Origin: Lojkania enalia
Taxonomy: Eukaryota; Ascomycota; Dothideomycetes; Pleosporales
NCBI GenBank assembly: GCA_010094045.1
Contig: ML986661.1
Coordinates: forward strand, 138,697 to 202,696
DNA: 64,000 nt
Reading direction: 5' to 3'
The stretch's first letter is position 1; every line of letters starts with the position of its first letter. Under the pieces are notes generated by a model. The model worked only from the letters and a program-made list of their open reading frames with translations, had not been told where the DNA came from and made no database searches. This document shows positions 33,799 through 47,375 of the stretch, in pieces. A program made the position numbers and the translations under genes.

Positions 33799-34701
33799 TT
33801 TCAACTATTTGCACTGCGTACTGAATGTGGGGATTGACTCAAGATTGAGCGGGCCTGGGGACGTATTTTCAGCGTTGGCGTGGAGAGTGTAAAGGCGATC
33901 TTAAAGATATTCCTTTAAATTGGGGGGATCTGAATTGTTGCTTCGTATGCACGTCTTGAATCATGTCGTTAAGTCCTAAGTCCGAGAATATCTTTTATCT
34001 AAACTATGGGTATGTTCGTACGAGAAGCATCCTTATACGCATTTTGTGGGCCCCTAAGTGTAGGATGTGTGTGCTATTGACGAGCATCGTTGCATTTGAA
34101 CCATGTGCACTGTATTATGGGCGGTCAGAAGACGAGGGAAAGGATAAGATAAGCCATCTCATCAACCTTAGAATACTGATTGATGGCAAGCGAAATGGGC
34201 TACGCATATCACAGATATAAATCATTTACCGCTGAGTCCATCAAGGCATCTTTCCGCTATATTTTCTGTGGTGAGAGGCGAATCTTGTCTCAGGGAGGGA
34301 GATGAGGAACTGAACTGCTTGATTGAGGATGGCCAGCAGGCCATATTTATATACTTAGAAAAAGGGGTATATCAGCTGATATCCGGCATGATTTGATATT
34401 GTGCGATGGTATCTGATACAGCTCGGTAGACTTGCTAAAATCCTCATCACATTTTTAATCATGAGTAAGTTTGAACGTTGAGTCGTGACGCTTCCCATGT
34501 GCCAGGAATACATAGTGCCAGATCGGGTATAGCGCGTGCTGAGGTTCGCGCATGACCTAGCGATCGGCGTCATTGGCCCCAGCGCTCTAGCCCCAGCCTC
34601 ATCGAGAACCGCTATCGCTGCGGCTACCTCACCACCTTTCCCTCCCCTCCACATCGTCTCCGCCCACACCTTCACCTACAGAATACCATTCCCCTCTGAA
34701 G

Positions 34702-35382
34702 ATGAGGCTCACGACCCTCCTCCTCTCCGCCGTCTGGGCCGTCTCTGTCACCGCGGAGCCAGCATGGATGCCCAGCCAGATCAAGATCAACGAAGACCTC
34801 GCGGTACCAGGCGACAACCCACTCTTCTTTTGCGCGGACCCGAAGGACAATATCCTTAAGATTGAGGAGGTGGACCTGTCGCCGAATCCTCCAGAGGCGT
34901 AAGTCATCCCCAGCGGAAATGGGTTGAACGGTGGTCTTGCACTAGCACATCAAGCTACGCGCTGCTTCGATGGAACTGAATCCTTCACCACGTTGCCAGA
35001 TCATTGCTAACTTGATAATCCTGTAGTGGGAAGACCCTATCCATCAAAGCTAAAGGCGATTTCAAGGAACCCGTCGAGGAGGGCGCTAAGGTGCACCTCC
35101 AGGTTAAATATGGCCTGATCACCCTCATCAACCAAGAAGCGGACCTCTGCGAGACGATCGAAAAGGCGGACATGAGCTGCCCACTCGAGAAGGGGCCGAT
35201 GACACTGACAAAGGATGTTGACTTACCAAATGAAATTCCTCCGGTATGATAATCCAATGGGTGTGGATGTTGAGAGCATGGCTAACCGATTGCAGGGCCA
35301 ATACACCGTGCTAGCCGACGTCTATACCAAGGACGGCGACAAGATCACCTGCTTGAACGCCAAGGTCGCTTTCCACCGGTAA
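34702..35382 (+). CDS. npc2: NPC2-like phosphatidylglycerol/phosphatidylinositol transfer protein (ML domain)
   Basis: 166 aa, three exons: 34702-34898, 35027-35243 and 35296-35382. The introns (128 and 52 bp) have GTAAGT and GTATGA donors. Signal peptide MRLTTLLLSAVWAVSVTA. The ML/NPC2 core follows with NPLFFCADP, LSPNPPEAGKTLSIKAKG, LCETIEKADMSCPL and the final GQYTVLADVYTKDGDKITCL, with the expected paired cysteines. Fungal homologues bind and transfer sterols or phospholipids in the vacuolar/endosomal lumen. Length is typical. The gene is convergent with VMA7; the 455 bp between them holds both 3' ends. Confidence 0.92.
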
Positions 35383-35837
35383 ACACCTCCAGGGCGAACA
35401 TGCGGGCGAAACGAGGCGAATGCGTATCTGAGGGCATAATAGATCTATTCAACTCGGCAAGCGGAAGTTTCAGCTGTCAGGGCCAGGAGTAAACATCCTG
35501 CCCAATAGGCGGAATTATCTCAGGGATGAGCTTTGATTTATAGTCGGGTGGATTCGCTGGGCAGATTGTGTTAGCGGTTGAGCATTGTTATTTATTGGTT
35601 TCATATCTCTCTCTGAATACGAAGATACCAGGGAGGGTCGTATAATCTTGAGGTTTACTTTTTAACCGCCGTTAATCATGTATATGGACGTAGAAATGTA
35701 GTCACGAACAGCAATGGATGTTCTCCGTGGCCAGAATTTTCATCATGTATGGGATATCTTGTAGAATACGAGACCAATCTGCAGTGCTATCTCTCGATCC
35801 GAAATGCAAACCAATATCTAGATCGGGTGTGTCTAGT

Positions 35838-36386
35838 TTACTCTCCGAACAGTCTCCTCACTCGCTTCAACACACTATCCTTCTCTGGATCGTAGGGGTG
35901 GTCTTTGGAGGGTATCTCGAGTAAGGAAGGGAATGCAGCGGTGTACGTTTCAACCCGGTGCCTTATCCGTTCGGCGATCTGTCAAATTTCAGCCACATTA
36001 CATGTCCGTAAAGAGTAAAATTTGATCTGAAAATTCCCAGGGAATTCATACGTGTTGATTTATGAGCAGGATGGCAATGTCCTTGCGCTCGTGGGTGAAG
36101 CGGTCGAAGGCGGCCTCGATGGCCGAGTTCTCGGTCTTCGTGTCGACGACAAGGAAGTTCTTTTGGTTATCCGGAGGCGGAGAGACATGCTAACGCCATA
36201 GTCAATCTTAGGTTATGGGATGTAGAGCACCCTAAAGCTTACCCCGACGCCTGCGAGGAGTAGTCCTGTTACTGTGTCCTAGGAGCTGTGAGCTAGAGCT
36301 TTGCAACAACATAGCGAGCACACTACCTCGTCGCCGATAACGGCAAGGAATTGGCGATCCTTGTATGCAGAGGCGGGAGCTGCCAT
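35838..36386 (-). CDS. VMA7: V-type proton ATPase subunit F
   Basis: 124 aa, four exons: 36386-36327, 36278-36243, 36189-36052 and 35978-35838. The introns are 48, 53 and 73 bp. Subunit F belongs to the central stalk of the V1 sector, coupling ATP hydrolysis to proton pumping into the vacuole. Recognised from [49 protein letters not shown] and the C-terminal [15 protein letters not shown]. All exons join in frame without stops and give the normal family length. Divergent from NUR1 with 307 bp between starts; a shared promoter is likely. Confidence 0.95.
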
Positions 36387-36693
36387 GGTGTTTTGGGTAA
36401 TTTAAGCAGCGGTGTGGTGGTGGGGGCAAGGATACGGTAGCTCTGCCGTTCGTCATGGCGGGACCTAGGGGACCTGGAGCTGTGTCCGGCTGATCCTCGG
36501 CGCTACCGGTGATTTGATTGTTTACGCCCAACCAACAATTGCTGCCTTTCCTTTCACCCCACGACACCACGACACCGTACCCCGCCATGACGTGAATACC
36601 CTCGCTCAATCACCAGCACATTGTCTCTTGTTCATCTTGGCCCCGCCTCGTCTCCCACGCCTTTGTAGTTTACGACCGCGACCCACCGCAAGC
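36387..36693. promoter_or_regulatory. Divergent VMA7/NUR1 promoter region
   Basis: 307 bp between two head-to-head start codons. No specific element was identified. Confidence 0.4.
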
Positions 36694-38181
36694 ATGCCCC
36701 GCCTCGTCCGCAAAGCGCCGCTCTCTGAGCGCATCAAGGCCTATCTCGATCCCATGGACTGGCTGATGTGGGCATCAGAGGAGCTAAACAGCAACGACTG
36801 GGAAGAGTTCGCAAACAGCTATGCAAACGGGATGGGTCTTGGCATGAACGTCCTGTTCATGATCGCGAAGGCGAATGCGGGCAAGTCAAGCAGCGACCAG
36901 AAGGACGATGTGTTTGGTGATTCTAAGCGGAGTGGCAGTGGATGGCTGAAGTGGTTTGTATATCTCCCATCTTTCTTCTCGTATCCACGAGCATGATACT
37001 AACATTCGCAGATGGGCCTGATAGTTCTCGGCCTCACGATCCTTTCCTTCCTAAACGGCTTCTACACTTTCTATCGCAAACGCCACTACCGCCTCTTCGA
37101 GCAGCCCATCGAAGCAAGCATTTCCACTCCTTCAGCGCAGCGCGTGCGCGTCGATTCGTCTCCCATGGTGTCCTCTCCTCTCCACTTCATCCAGAACATA
37201 TTCTCTGACTCAGCGGAAGCCCGCGCTCATCCCGATGCCACTCGAGATGTTTGGGAGATTGCTGTTTGGGATCCCAATCCCCTCTGCTTGCAGATATTCT
37301 GCCTCTTCAGTCCTTTCCACGTACTACTATACTACTTCAATCTTCCCGTAGCACCCCTCGACCCGCAGCCGAGCGTCAAGATTGTCACTACAGTCGCCAT
37401 CGCGGCCCTTCTTTCTTTACAAATGCTCTACCTTCGAAGTTCGTTCTCCCAACAAATTAAGGACTCCGCCATTATCCAGCGGCAGGTGCTTAACGAGTAC
37501 GATACCAAATTTGTCCACCCACTCCTCCAGAGACCCTCTCGAGACGTTGGAATTCAAACAATTACGATAAGACGCGGCGCGAAGGATTCGCGTATTAGCA
37601 CTCCCGGCAGCGACCTCGCGTCGGAAGTCGATACATACACCCCAATGACCGTCATTAACCGCGGTTTCCGCACCAACCCAAACACAGCATATTCTTCGCA
37701 ATACGATCCCGATAATCTAGCCTCGCAACCCAATCACCGTATCGGCGGAACGACCACGCAAACGCCATCTCTCCGACCGTACCAGAACGGCCACTACACA
37801 AACACATCTATAGCAACTGGCACTGACTTCTCCTCCCCGATCCGCCCCTCCAATCCCCCGAACCCCTTCCGTCCACAGCTCCGGCCCTCACAAGTTAGCT
37901 CAGGCGACGGAGGTAGTCTAGGCGTATACTCCCACGCTGCTTCCCCGCTCAGAAAAGCCGCATCAACGAACTTCATACGCGAGGAGAGGAGCCGAGAGTC
38001 TCTTGGGGGCGTGGGCGAGAGGAGACGAGAAGGTAGCCCGACGAAGGAAGGCAGCCCACTGAAGAGGATGAGTACGCCTGGGGGCTTTGGCGGGGAAAGT
38101 AAGGGCAGTAAAAGGTTAGATCGGCTCGGGAAGGGCTATTCGGGGTTGGGAGTGGGTAGGAGAGAGAGTGGGAGATTCTAG
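36694..38181 (+). CDS. NUR1: Nuclear rim protein (Nur1/Mug154, DUF2418)
   Basis: 477 aa, two exons: 36694-36957 and 37012-38181. The intron has a GATACTAAC branch; the donor could also be three bases earlier. The conserved core is LVRKAPLSERIKAYLDPMDW, a hydrophobic segment (GLIVLGLTILSFLNGFYTFY), VWEIAVWDPNPLCLQIFCLF with a second membrane segment, then VATTV/IAALLSLQMLYL-like hydrophobic residues. The C-terminal half is low-complexity, Ser/Pro/Arg-rich and probably disordered. Family members sit in the inner nuclear membrane and help anchor silent chromatin or rDNA. 38182-39000 downstream shows nothing else I can name. Confidence 0.88.
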
Positions 38182-39239
38182 TTTTTTTTCACTCGCCCCA
38201 TTAATTAAATGGAATTAGAGAGGAAGGATTATGCATTGTTGGGCGCGTGTGCCATACGTGCTATTGCGGCTACTGATGGACTGAAGGCTGTGAGAATATG
38301 GATAAGTGCGCATACCTACACTCTGACCTCTCACAATACTAATCGTATCGTACGATGAGCGTTGAATATACCCTGTATACCTATCCCCATGACATGTGCT
38401 CATCTATCTTAGTCCAGTGCGCCTCTTCATGTCCCTTGCGCCGACCCCCTGCGAGGCGTGCAGTGTGACGGAAACCGCCGTCGTCCCATGTGCGGCGCCT
38501 CGCTTCCTGGACTGGGCTTGAGTATATAAATAGATGATCGTGTCTATTTGCTCGAGTTCTATCTCTCCTTACATACTCCCAAAAATGATCGAGCGAGGTT
38601 CTAAAAATGGAAAATCGTTCTTAATATGTTCTGTTTTAAAAACGAAACACTTTGGCGGTCATGGGACTGGCTTGTGTATTAAAAATGGTGCCCTCGATTG
38701 ATGCTCCTGCGTTGTTATTCTTTTACACACTGCGCTGACATTTTCGAGTGAGGGTTTAAAATATTATATGCCGTACAACAACGTTCGGCTTGAGAATCAC
38801 TAGTGGACGATAGGATATATGGTTTTTGGATCCTAGAATACCTGTGAATATTCTAAATGTACTTATGGACTAAAATCATTTGTGCTTTATGGTATGATGC
38901 TGGACTAAAAATTATTCTCCGTAACTCCACACGCTGCTGAGTGCTAGTTGAGGCCGAAGTAGCGTATCCCGAGTGAATCTGCTTGGTTCGAGCTGGGAAA
39001 CTATAGGGCTATTTACTGTATAGGATTAAAATATAACCTAAACAACCTATATAGAGATCTATAAGCGCTTAAAATACTAGAAACGGTATTAGATAGTAGT
39101 AGACTAAAAGAAGTTGTCTCAATTCTCGATGATGCGTAGTTAAAATAGTAGAAGAACAAGAGGTATAGTAGTCGACTAAAAGCCGATTTCTAGATTTATA
39201 ATACTATCTAGCTAAAAAGAAACTTTTAAAGATTTTATA

Positions 39240-40497
39240 ACGTACCTTACAAGCGAGCGGCCTATACAAGCGAGCGGTCCACCCCATTAACTTTTTCAAC
39301 CTTTATATACGTATAGCTCAACAACCAAGTAATATAATAGCAATTTACAACTTGCGCGATTATTCTATAGAAACCTCTGCATCCTTCTAGCATGTATGAG
39401 AATTATGCCTAGTCTTGCTGCAGCGGCTACAGCGCGCTTTATGCTGTCCGCTCGTACCTAATCGCACCCTAAATTGGCGCATTATAGCCCGAGTTTCCTT
39501 CTTATTATCCTTTTTAGTAATAATTATCTCTCTTTATACTTTTGTTAGGGTCCCTTACGCTTAAATCTGCCTTTTTTTCTACTATTTCTATTTTATTGCT
39601 ACTTTATTCGCTTCTTAAAGGCTAACGATTTTATTGTATATTAACCTAATCTAATATATTACTTTTATAGAGCCTTTCTTAAGCTAATTTAGCTTCTTAA
39701 TAATAGAAGCTAGTAAAGAACTTATATCCCTTTAAATCTGATTATAAATTAATATTAATTAAGCTTCTAGCTTACGCGTATTATTTAGTATTTTTACTTC
39801 TTATAGGGTATTATCTTATACTAGTAGTATTAGCGTATAAAGCTTTATATTAAGCTTTAAAAGTGCTACTTCTAGATTAAATAGAACTAGACTAGCTTCT
39901 TAAAAGTTTATATAGATATTATCCTTTATAATTAATATATTAAAAGTAGCTTTAAAGGCTAGAAAGAACTTAAGTTTTATAATATAGTTAATATAATTAT
40001 ATACTAAAACTAAGATCTAATTTCTATATATATATTTTAATAGTAAAAAGTAGCCTATATCTAGTAGCTATAATAGGTGTAATAAATAAGCTAGTATATA
40101 GAGTAGAATAATACTCTATTTCTTATAGAGATTCTAAAAATTAAGTAAGTTATAACTATTATAACTATTAAAAATTAGTAATTAACGTATATCTATTATA
40201 TAATCTTTTATATATCTATAAAAGTACTTTAACTATTTAATATTAAGTTTATTTATTATCTAGCTATTTTTACTAACTATAATAGCCTAGTTTTTAGATA
40301 TATTATTACCTTCGTACTAGATAGAAAGATAGTAGTACCTAGTAATAATAATAAAGAGTAGAAGTATCTAGCTAGTAGTATTAATCCTCTAAATCACTAA
40401 AATCTATTTATAATTATCTAATTAAATTACCTTTAGTTAATTATATCTTTCTATACCTATAATAACTAGTTATAATAAGATAATACCTATTTAAAAG
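39240..40497 (-). pseudogene. pogo-type transposase C-terminal part (copy C), split by an LTR element
   Basis: On the minus strand near 39435-39391 a CCHC knuckle is readable (RCSRCSKTRHNSHTC), as at the end of fungal pogo transposases. It is preceded (about 39620-39510) by a basic segment (KGRFKRKGP). CAA/CAG codons are mutated to stops. Homology is cut at 40497 by the LTR element; the N-terminal part should resume at 47376 but is too degraded to read with confidence. Confidence 0.6.
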
Positions 40498-40868
40498 TGT
40501 TATAGACATCTCTATAAGAAACCCTATACTAGACTTAATTAAGATCTAGAATTCTGTATAGCTAGAAAAATAAGGCTAATATAAGGTATATAACGTACTT
40601 AGTAGCTTAGTTAACTAAATAACTAAGTATACTCAGTTGCTTAGTTAACTAAGTAACTAAATAAGAAAAAGTAATAAGGGAACTAAATTGTATTTAACAA
40701 CCTTACAACTCTAATCTTTATAGCTCTTTATAGTTAACTTAAATATCCTTTATATACTCTACTTATATACTTCTATTATAAGCCTATAAGAATAATACAC
40801 CTCGCAGTATATAATTACTCTTAGTTATTACCCCGCCCTATACCTAACTAACGAGAAGGGCTGTTATA
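40498..40868 (+). repeat. 5' LTR (371 bp)
   Basis: Begins TGTTATAGACATC and ends CTGTTATA. Same length as the 3' LTR. Differences are mainly C/T and G/A, as expected from RIP. Confidence 0.9.
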
Positions 40869-43800
40869 CTTTAACTACCCTCGTAAAGCTAGAAGAAGTA
40901 AAACTAGTTAGACTACCCTAGTTATAAGAAAAGAGATACCTTTGGTAAGTAATAAAAGAAACTTACGCAAGTAGAATATCGGAATTAGCTAGTAAAGCTA
41001 CTTCTTTAGAGGTAGGTATAATAACTATATTTATAAAAATATAGAACGAATTAGTATAATAATAGAAATAGCTAGTCCTAGTAGATAAATAGATAAGAAG
41101 CCTAAAGGAGACTTAGGACAGCCTTCTCGAAAGTCTTAAAGGAATATAAGAAATAGTTAATAGTAAATAAGAGATAGGACTAGCGGGAATTATCTAAAAA
41201 CTTAAATAAGTTAAAAGAGTACTACTAATAACGTATTACTAATAATAAATTAAACTAGTACTACTTAATAAGTTTAACGGAACTAGGTCCAAACTTAAAG
41301 AATTTCTAGTAGTAGTAAGGATCTATATTAACGCTAACCTCGATATTATTTAATATAAGAATAAGAAAGTACTATTTATAAGAGTATACTTAACAGGTAA
41401 ACTACTCAACTAGTTCTAGTCCTTCCTAATAGATTTTAAAAACTATATAGAAGAATACTAGAAGAGCGAAACTAAGGTAATATTTATAAGCCTAATATAC
41501 TTCTAATAGAAACTTAAACTAGTATTTAGAGATATTAACAAAGTACGAGTAGTAGAAGATAGACTTTACAACCTAGTTTAACTAGGATCTATTACCTTAT
41601 ATATATTAAGCTTTTAATAGCTCTTAAATAAAGTTGTATAGGACAACTATAGTATAATAGTAAAGTTCCGTAGAGGATTAAAAATAGAAATAAGAAGAGT
41701 AATAATATATATAGAGTAACTGCAGGACCTAGTATTATACTTTTAATTAGTAAAGAGAATTAATAATAAACTATACTAGTTTAAAAACGAGGAAAGATAA
41801 GCGTACTACTAAAGGGCATACTTCTTAGTAAGAGCTGCCGACGCGGGCGGACCTATAGATCTAAGCGCTATTAGAGAAAAGAAGCCTAAGTTATAAGTAA
41901 CTCAGGAAAAGAAGACTTAAAAGAAAGATATTAAGTACTACAACTATTAGAAATTAGGATATATAGTAAAGGAATGCCGAAGTAAAAAGAAAGAAAGAAG
42001 AAACTAATTTATAGAAGATAAACCGTAGGAAGCAGGTAAAGAAAAACTAGCCGTAACTATAGAATATAGAACCTTATATTAGTCCTTCTATAACGAAGAC
42101 GAGTATTAAACGTACTAACAACTTAAAGAAGCTATAGGATATTAGCCTTAAAAGAAAACGTAACTTACAGCAACATAGGAATATATAAAAAGATAGCTAG
42201 AAGAAGTTTAGAAAATATTAGATAAGGATAAAGAAATAAATACTCTATTATAAATAGAAGAAACTACTACTAGAGTACTAATACCTAAACTAGCACCTAA
42301 AGTATATTCTATATACTAATAAGGAATAGTCGAATATAAATAGGAAACCCCGGCTCCTATAGTTACCCTATAAGAAGAACTACCTATAAGGTTCTATAAT
42401 AAAAATAGACTAGAATAAAATATTGTCGACGTTTACGAAGAATAGTAAAATACCTACCCTAGAGAAATCCGCTTCTCATACTTCTAAAAGTGGATAGAAA
42501 CTACGAAGGTAGTAGAAGAGCACTTTAGTATAATAGACTAGGATAAGGCTATATATATAGTATAGAAAGCAGTAGCCTTCTTACAAAGTAAAATACTAGT
42601 AAAATACTAGGTACTAAAGGTATCGCGATATAAATAAGAATAGGATTACTAGGTTAGAGAAGACGATAACCCCTATATAAACTAATACTACCTAGTACAT
42701 TTTAAAATAGTATAGATATCATGTATTAAATAATAATATAAGGCCTACTAAAGAAGAAAGGAAAATACAGGTATATAGCTAAGACGATTAAACGAAGATA
42801 AAGTACTAGGAAATCCTGTAAGGTAAGAAGCTATAATAGAATAGAAAGTTATTAAACAAATTTAAAACTATACAGTACTCGAACCTAGACCTCTACTATC
42901 TAAAGTATATGTTAGAGGAAGGCTATAGTATAAATACCTAGAACGGAAATATTCGAAATATATATTTATAAAAGAAGTAATAGCCTACTAGCCTAAGATA
43001 ACTTAGTTATACGGGAACGTAGGAGAATACTACTTTATAACACCTAGACAGTACTATAGCTATAAAGTATATATACTTATTAATAGTAGAGTAATAAAGA
43101 ATTTTATAGCTAGCAACTATATCGCTAGAAAAGAAATACCTATAATACAACTAGAACGACCTTATATAATTTAAACTATAGAAGGGAAAGATTTCTAGAA
43201 GAAAGTTATATATACTATAGAACCAGAAGAGTTCAAAATTCTAGAAACAACCTAATAAGAACAAATATTCTAAATTATAGAGATTACCGACTATAATATT
43301 ATCCTAAGAATCCTATAGTTAAGAAAAGAAAACTCTTAAATAAATTAGTAAACGGGATAAATCATCCTTAAAAACTCTAGCCAACTAATTAAGAAATAAC
43401 TCGCTGCAATGGTAAAAGAAGTAGTAAAAGAATTATTCCTAATAGAAAACGTATTATATAGCGTACCTAAGGAATACTAATATTTAATAGAACAGCTCTA
43501 AGAACTACTATAATACCTACCTAAACACGGAGAATATAATTATAAAATTAAATTATAACTAGAAAAAGAACCTAAATACGGACTAATATATAGTTTAATA
43601 TTAAGGGAAATAGAGGCTCTAGAATAATATATAGATAAATACCTGAAGAAAGGAATAATTAGAGAATTAAACTTACTAGTAGTATACCTTATACTCTTCG
43701 TAGATAAGAAAGGAATAACCGACCTATAAATGTGTATTAATTATCGCACCCTTAATAACATTATAATTAAGAATTAATATCCTCTACTACTTATTTATAA

Positions 43801-46800
43801 TTTGAGAAACTAATTAAGAGAAGCTACTATCTTTATAAAATTAGACATCTAGAACGCGTACTATTAAATCCATATTAAAGAAGGAGACGAATAGAAAATA
43901 GTATTTAGTATAAAAAAGGGACTCTTTAAATATCTAGTTATACTATTTAGACTTACTAATATACCAGCTACCTTTTAAAAACGAATTAATAAGGTACTAA
44001 GACTCTACCTTAGACGATTCTATATAGTATACTTAAATAATGTTCTTATGTATTTAAAAACAAAACAGGAATATAAGGAATATATTAAATAAGTACTACG
44101 CGTATTATAAGCAGTAAAACTATACCTTAAAATAAGGAAATATAAATTCTATACTATAAGAATAGACTACTTAGGATTTATTATTAAACTAGAACAACTA
44201 TAAATAGATTTAAACAAATTGGTAGCAATTAGAAACTAGCTAACCTTAAAGTTAGTTAAAGATATCTAATCTTTTATAGGATTTTGTAACTTCTATTAAA
44301 TCTTTATTAATAATTGGAGCGATATAACTACACCCCTAACTCAACTATTAAAGAAAAATATCACCTTTATATAGGGAAATAAATAAGAAAAAGCCTTCTA
44401 AGAAGTTAAGAAACAATTTTAGCAAGAACCGGTACTAAAACTCTACGACCTAGAAAAGAAAGCTCTTATAGAAACCGACGTATTAGAAATAAGAATAGCT
44501 AGAATCCTTATATAAATCTATAATAGAAAATAGCATCTAGTAGTATACTATTTATAAAAACTCATACTAGTAGAGATAAATTATAATATATATAACTAAG
44601 AACTCCTAGCTATTATAGTATATTTTAAAGAATAGCGTGTATACCTATAAGGAGTAAAATAGTAAACTGAAGTCTATTACGATTATAAAAACCTTACTAC
44701 CTTCCTTACTATTAAAACTCTTACCCCTAGATAGGTTAGATAGTTATAAGAACTAGCTACATTTAACTTCAAAATCATCTATATTAGTAGAAGATAAAAT
44801 CGACGAGCAGATATATTAAGCAGACTATTAAGATACGAGTAAGAAAAAGGAACCACAGCTATACTACTAAGAAGACAATAAGATGGAAGTATAGTATACA
44901 ATTACCTAAGGCTCGTAGTAACAACTATTACTAAAGAAGTAAACTAGATAACTCTAATTAGATTAGTAATAAATAGAATACCCGAAGAACTCTAAGAATA
45001 AGAACTGAAATAGGTAGATAGGCTATTATATATCTACAACCGAATCTATATACTAGCTAAGATTAGAAAAGAATTTATTAGACAATTTTATAAAGCCTCT
45101 GCCTACGGATACTAAAGAACTAAAAAAACGCTAGAACGAATCCTTAAGGGATTCTACTTTTCTAAAGTAAGGGAATAGGTAAAGAATACGCTACAGGAAT
45201 ACGTAGATTATTAATAGAATAAATCTAATAGATATATACCCTATAAACTATTATAAAACCTAGAAATACCAACTAGGCTATAGATAGAAGTTACTATAGA
45301 CTTTATCGTTAAACTACTAAAGTTAAAAGACTACCTAAAGGAAGAAGTATATAACTCTATTATAATAATTATAGATAGACTTATAAAATATACCTACTTT
45401 ATCCCCTGTAATAAAGTATTATTAGTAGAATAAGTTGTAAATATCTTTCTAAAATGGATCGTAGTATAGTATAAAGAATTCTAGAAGATAATTATAGACC
45501 GAAATATTAAGTTTACTTTAAAATTTTAGCAAACAATTATAAACTTACTAGGAATTAAATATAAAATATCTATAGTATTTTACCTACAGATAGATAGGTA
45601 GATAGAATAAATAAACTAAATAGTAGAGTAATACTTATAATACTACCTTAACTACAGATAAAATAATTAGGTAATACTACTACTAATAGTATAACTCGCG
45701 TATAATAGTACTATATATAGTATAACTAGAGTATTACTATTTATAGTAAACTATAAGTATGAACTAAAAATATATAACACCCTAATTAAAGTAGTATTAT
45801 AGGTACCCTAAGTATAAGAACGAGTTGAGATTATTTAATAAACGTAAGATTTACTAAAGAAAGATCTCTAGTTCCTATAATATACTATAAAGAAATACTA
45901 CGATAAGAAATATAAATAACTACCTTATTTTAAGAAGGGAGAAAAAGTTTAGCTACTAAGATGAAATATTTAAAGTAAATGACTAAGTAGTAAACTAGAC
46001 TATATTAAAATTAGACTATACAAAATCGAGAAATAAATATTATCTATAAACTATTAACTTAAATTACCTACAACTATAAAAATCCACCTAACCTTCTATA
46101 TCGCACTTATAGAAAAGGCACCTTAGGACGCTAAACTAGTAGTATATAATATAGACGCGTATGGAGAAGACCGGGAATAGAAAGTTAAGAAAATAATAAG
46201 ATATAAAATATAAAATAGCAAATAGTACTATCTAATAAAATAGTTAGAAACGGATGAACATAGGAACCTATAGAACGATACCTAAAAACTAGAAGAAAAC
46301 CTCAGCCCTACGGTATTATAAGTATATTATAAAACCCGAATTTACAAAGAAAATTTAGAGACAAAATAGCAGGATTAAATAATATTAGCTATATTACGGG
46401 AGGCGACTCCACCTTAGAAAGAAGACCCGCCTTATAATCCGCCTCTTTCTCTTTCTTAAACTGCTCCTACATATATTTATAACCCTCTGCCTACTTACAC
46501 TTTACTTATTTGCAAATCTTCCGAAGACGCTAGATCTTTATATAAGCCGCCGCTACCTTATTAAAAAGTTGTTTTAACTCTTCCTAGGCTAGATAAATCT
46601 CCTCCTCTAGCTTCGCAACTTTAGTATCCTACTTTACTATTAGGAAGAATCAGGAACGAACTAGTATTACGGGACTATAATATATAAGCAATCTAAGTAT
46701 CGCGATCTGTATTATATAACAAACGTATACTAATATAAAGGTACTCTAAACAATATAACTTTTTAGGTATCTCCTTCTTATCTACCTTATAAGTTAACCC

Positions 46801-47004
46801 CTTACGGGAATACCGGAAATAAGGTATAATTGTTTCACCTAAACAGTCTATATAATTAGTATAGTAGTATCTATTTAGAGTTAAACGATAAAGAGGAGGT
46901 ATTAGGAATATATATAGTCTCAGCGAAAACAGCGTACTAACCCTACTATATACTAGTTTAGAACGGGAAAACTCTTAGGCTAAGAGCTTAGAGGGGAGAG
47001 GTAG

Positions 47005-47375
47005 TATTACGGACATCCCTATAGGAAACCCTATACTAGACCTAATTAAGATTTGGGACTCTATATAGCTAGAAGAATAAGGCTAATATAAGGTACGTGA
47101 CGCGCTTAGTAGCTTAGTTAACTGAGTAATTAAGTATACTCAGTTGCTTAGTCGACTAAGTAACTGAGTAAGAAGAAGTAATAAGAGAACTAAATTGTAT
47201 TTAACGACCTTACAACTCCAATCTTTATAGCTCTTTATAGTTAACTTAAATATTCTTCGCATACTCTACTTATGTACTTCTATTATAAGCCTATAAGAAT
47301 AATATACCTCGCAGCATATGATTACTCTTAGTTATTACCCCGCCCTACACCTGGCCAACGAGAAGGGCCGTTATA
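47005..47375 (+). repeat. 3' LTR (371 bp)
   Basis: Begins TATTACGGACATC (the TG start mutated to TA) and ends CCGTTATA, followed by the AAAAG duplication. It is less mutated than the 5' LTR. Confidence 0.9.

Larger units (their letters stand above)
40498..47375 (+). mobile_element. Ty3/gypsy-type LTR retrotransposon, probably a chromovirus, RIP-inactivated
   Basis: 6878 bp. LTRs of 371 bp lie at 40498-40868 and 47005-47375, and an AAAAG target duplication at 40493-40497 and 47376-47380. Order on +: gag region; a decayed CCHC knuckle at about 41932-41985 (Cys to Tyr changes); reverse transcriptase around 43640-44060; RNase H; integrase around 45060-45700; chromodomain-like segment around 46150-46330; polypurine tract AGAGGGGAGAGG just before the 3' LTR. 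Pol order RT-RNaseH-IN and the RT blocks place it in Ty3/gypsy. The YLDD box reads YLNN, and stops from CAA/CAG occur throughout, so it is dead. Confidence 0.9.

Noticed and set aside
33963..34220. 85-codon + frame starting MSLSPKSEN
   Set aside because: Isolated, no family features, and no splice partners or conserved pattern.
36232..36609. 125-codon minus frame
   Set aside because: Overlaps VMA7 exons in another frame and the VMA7/NUR1 promoter.
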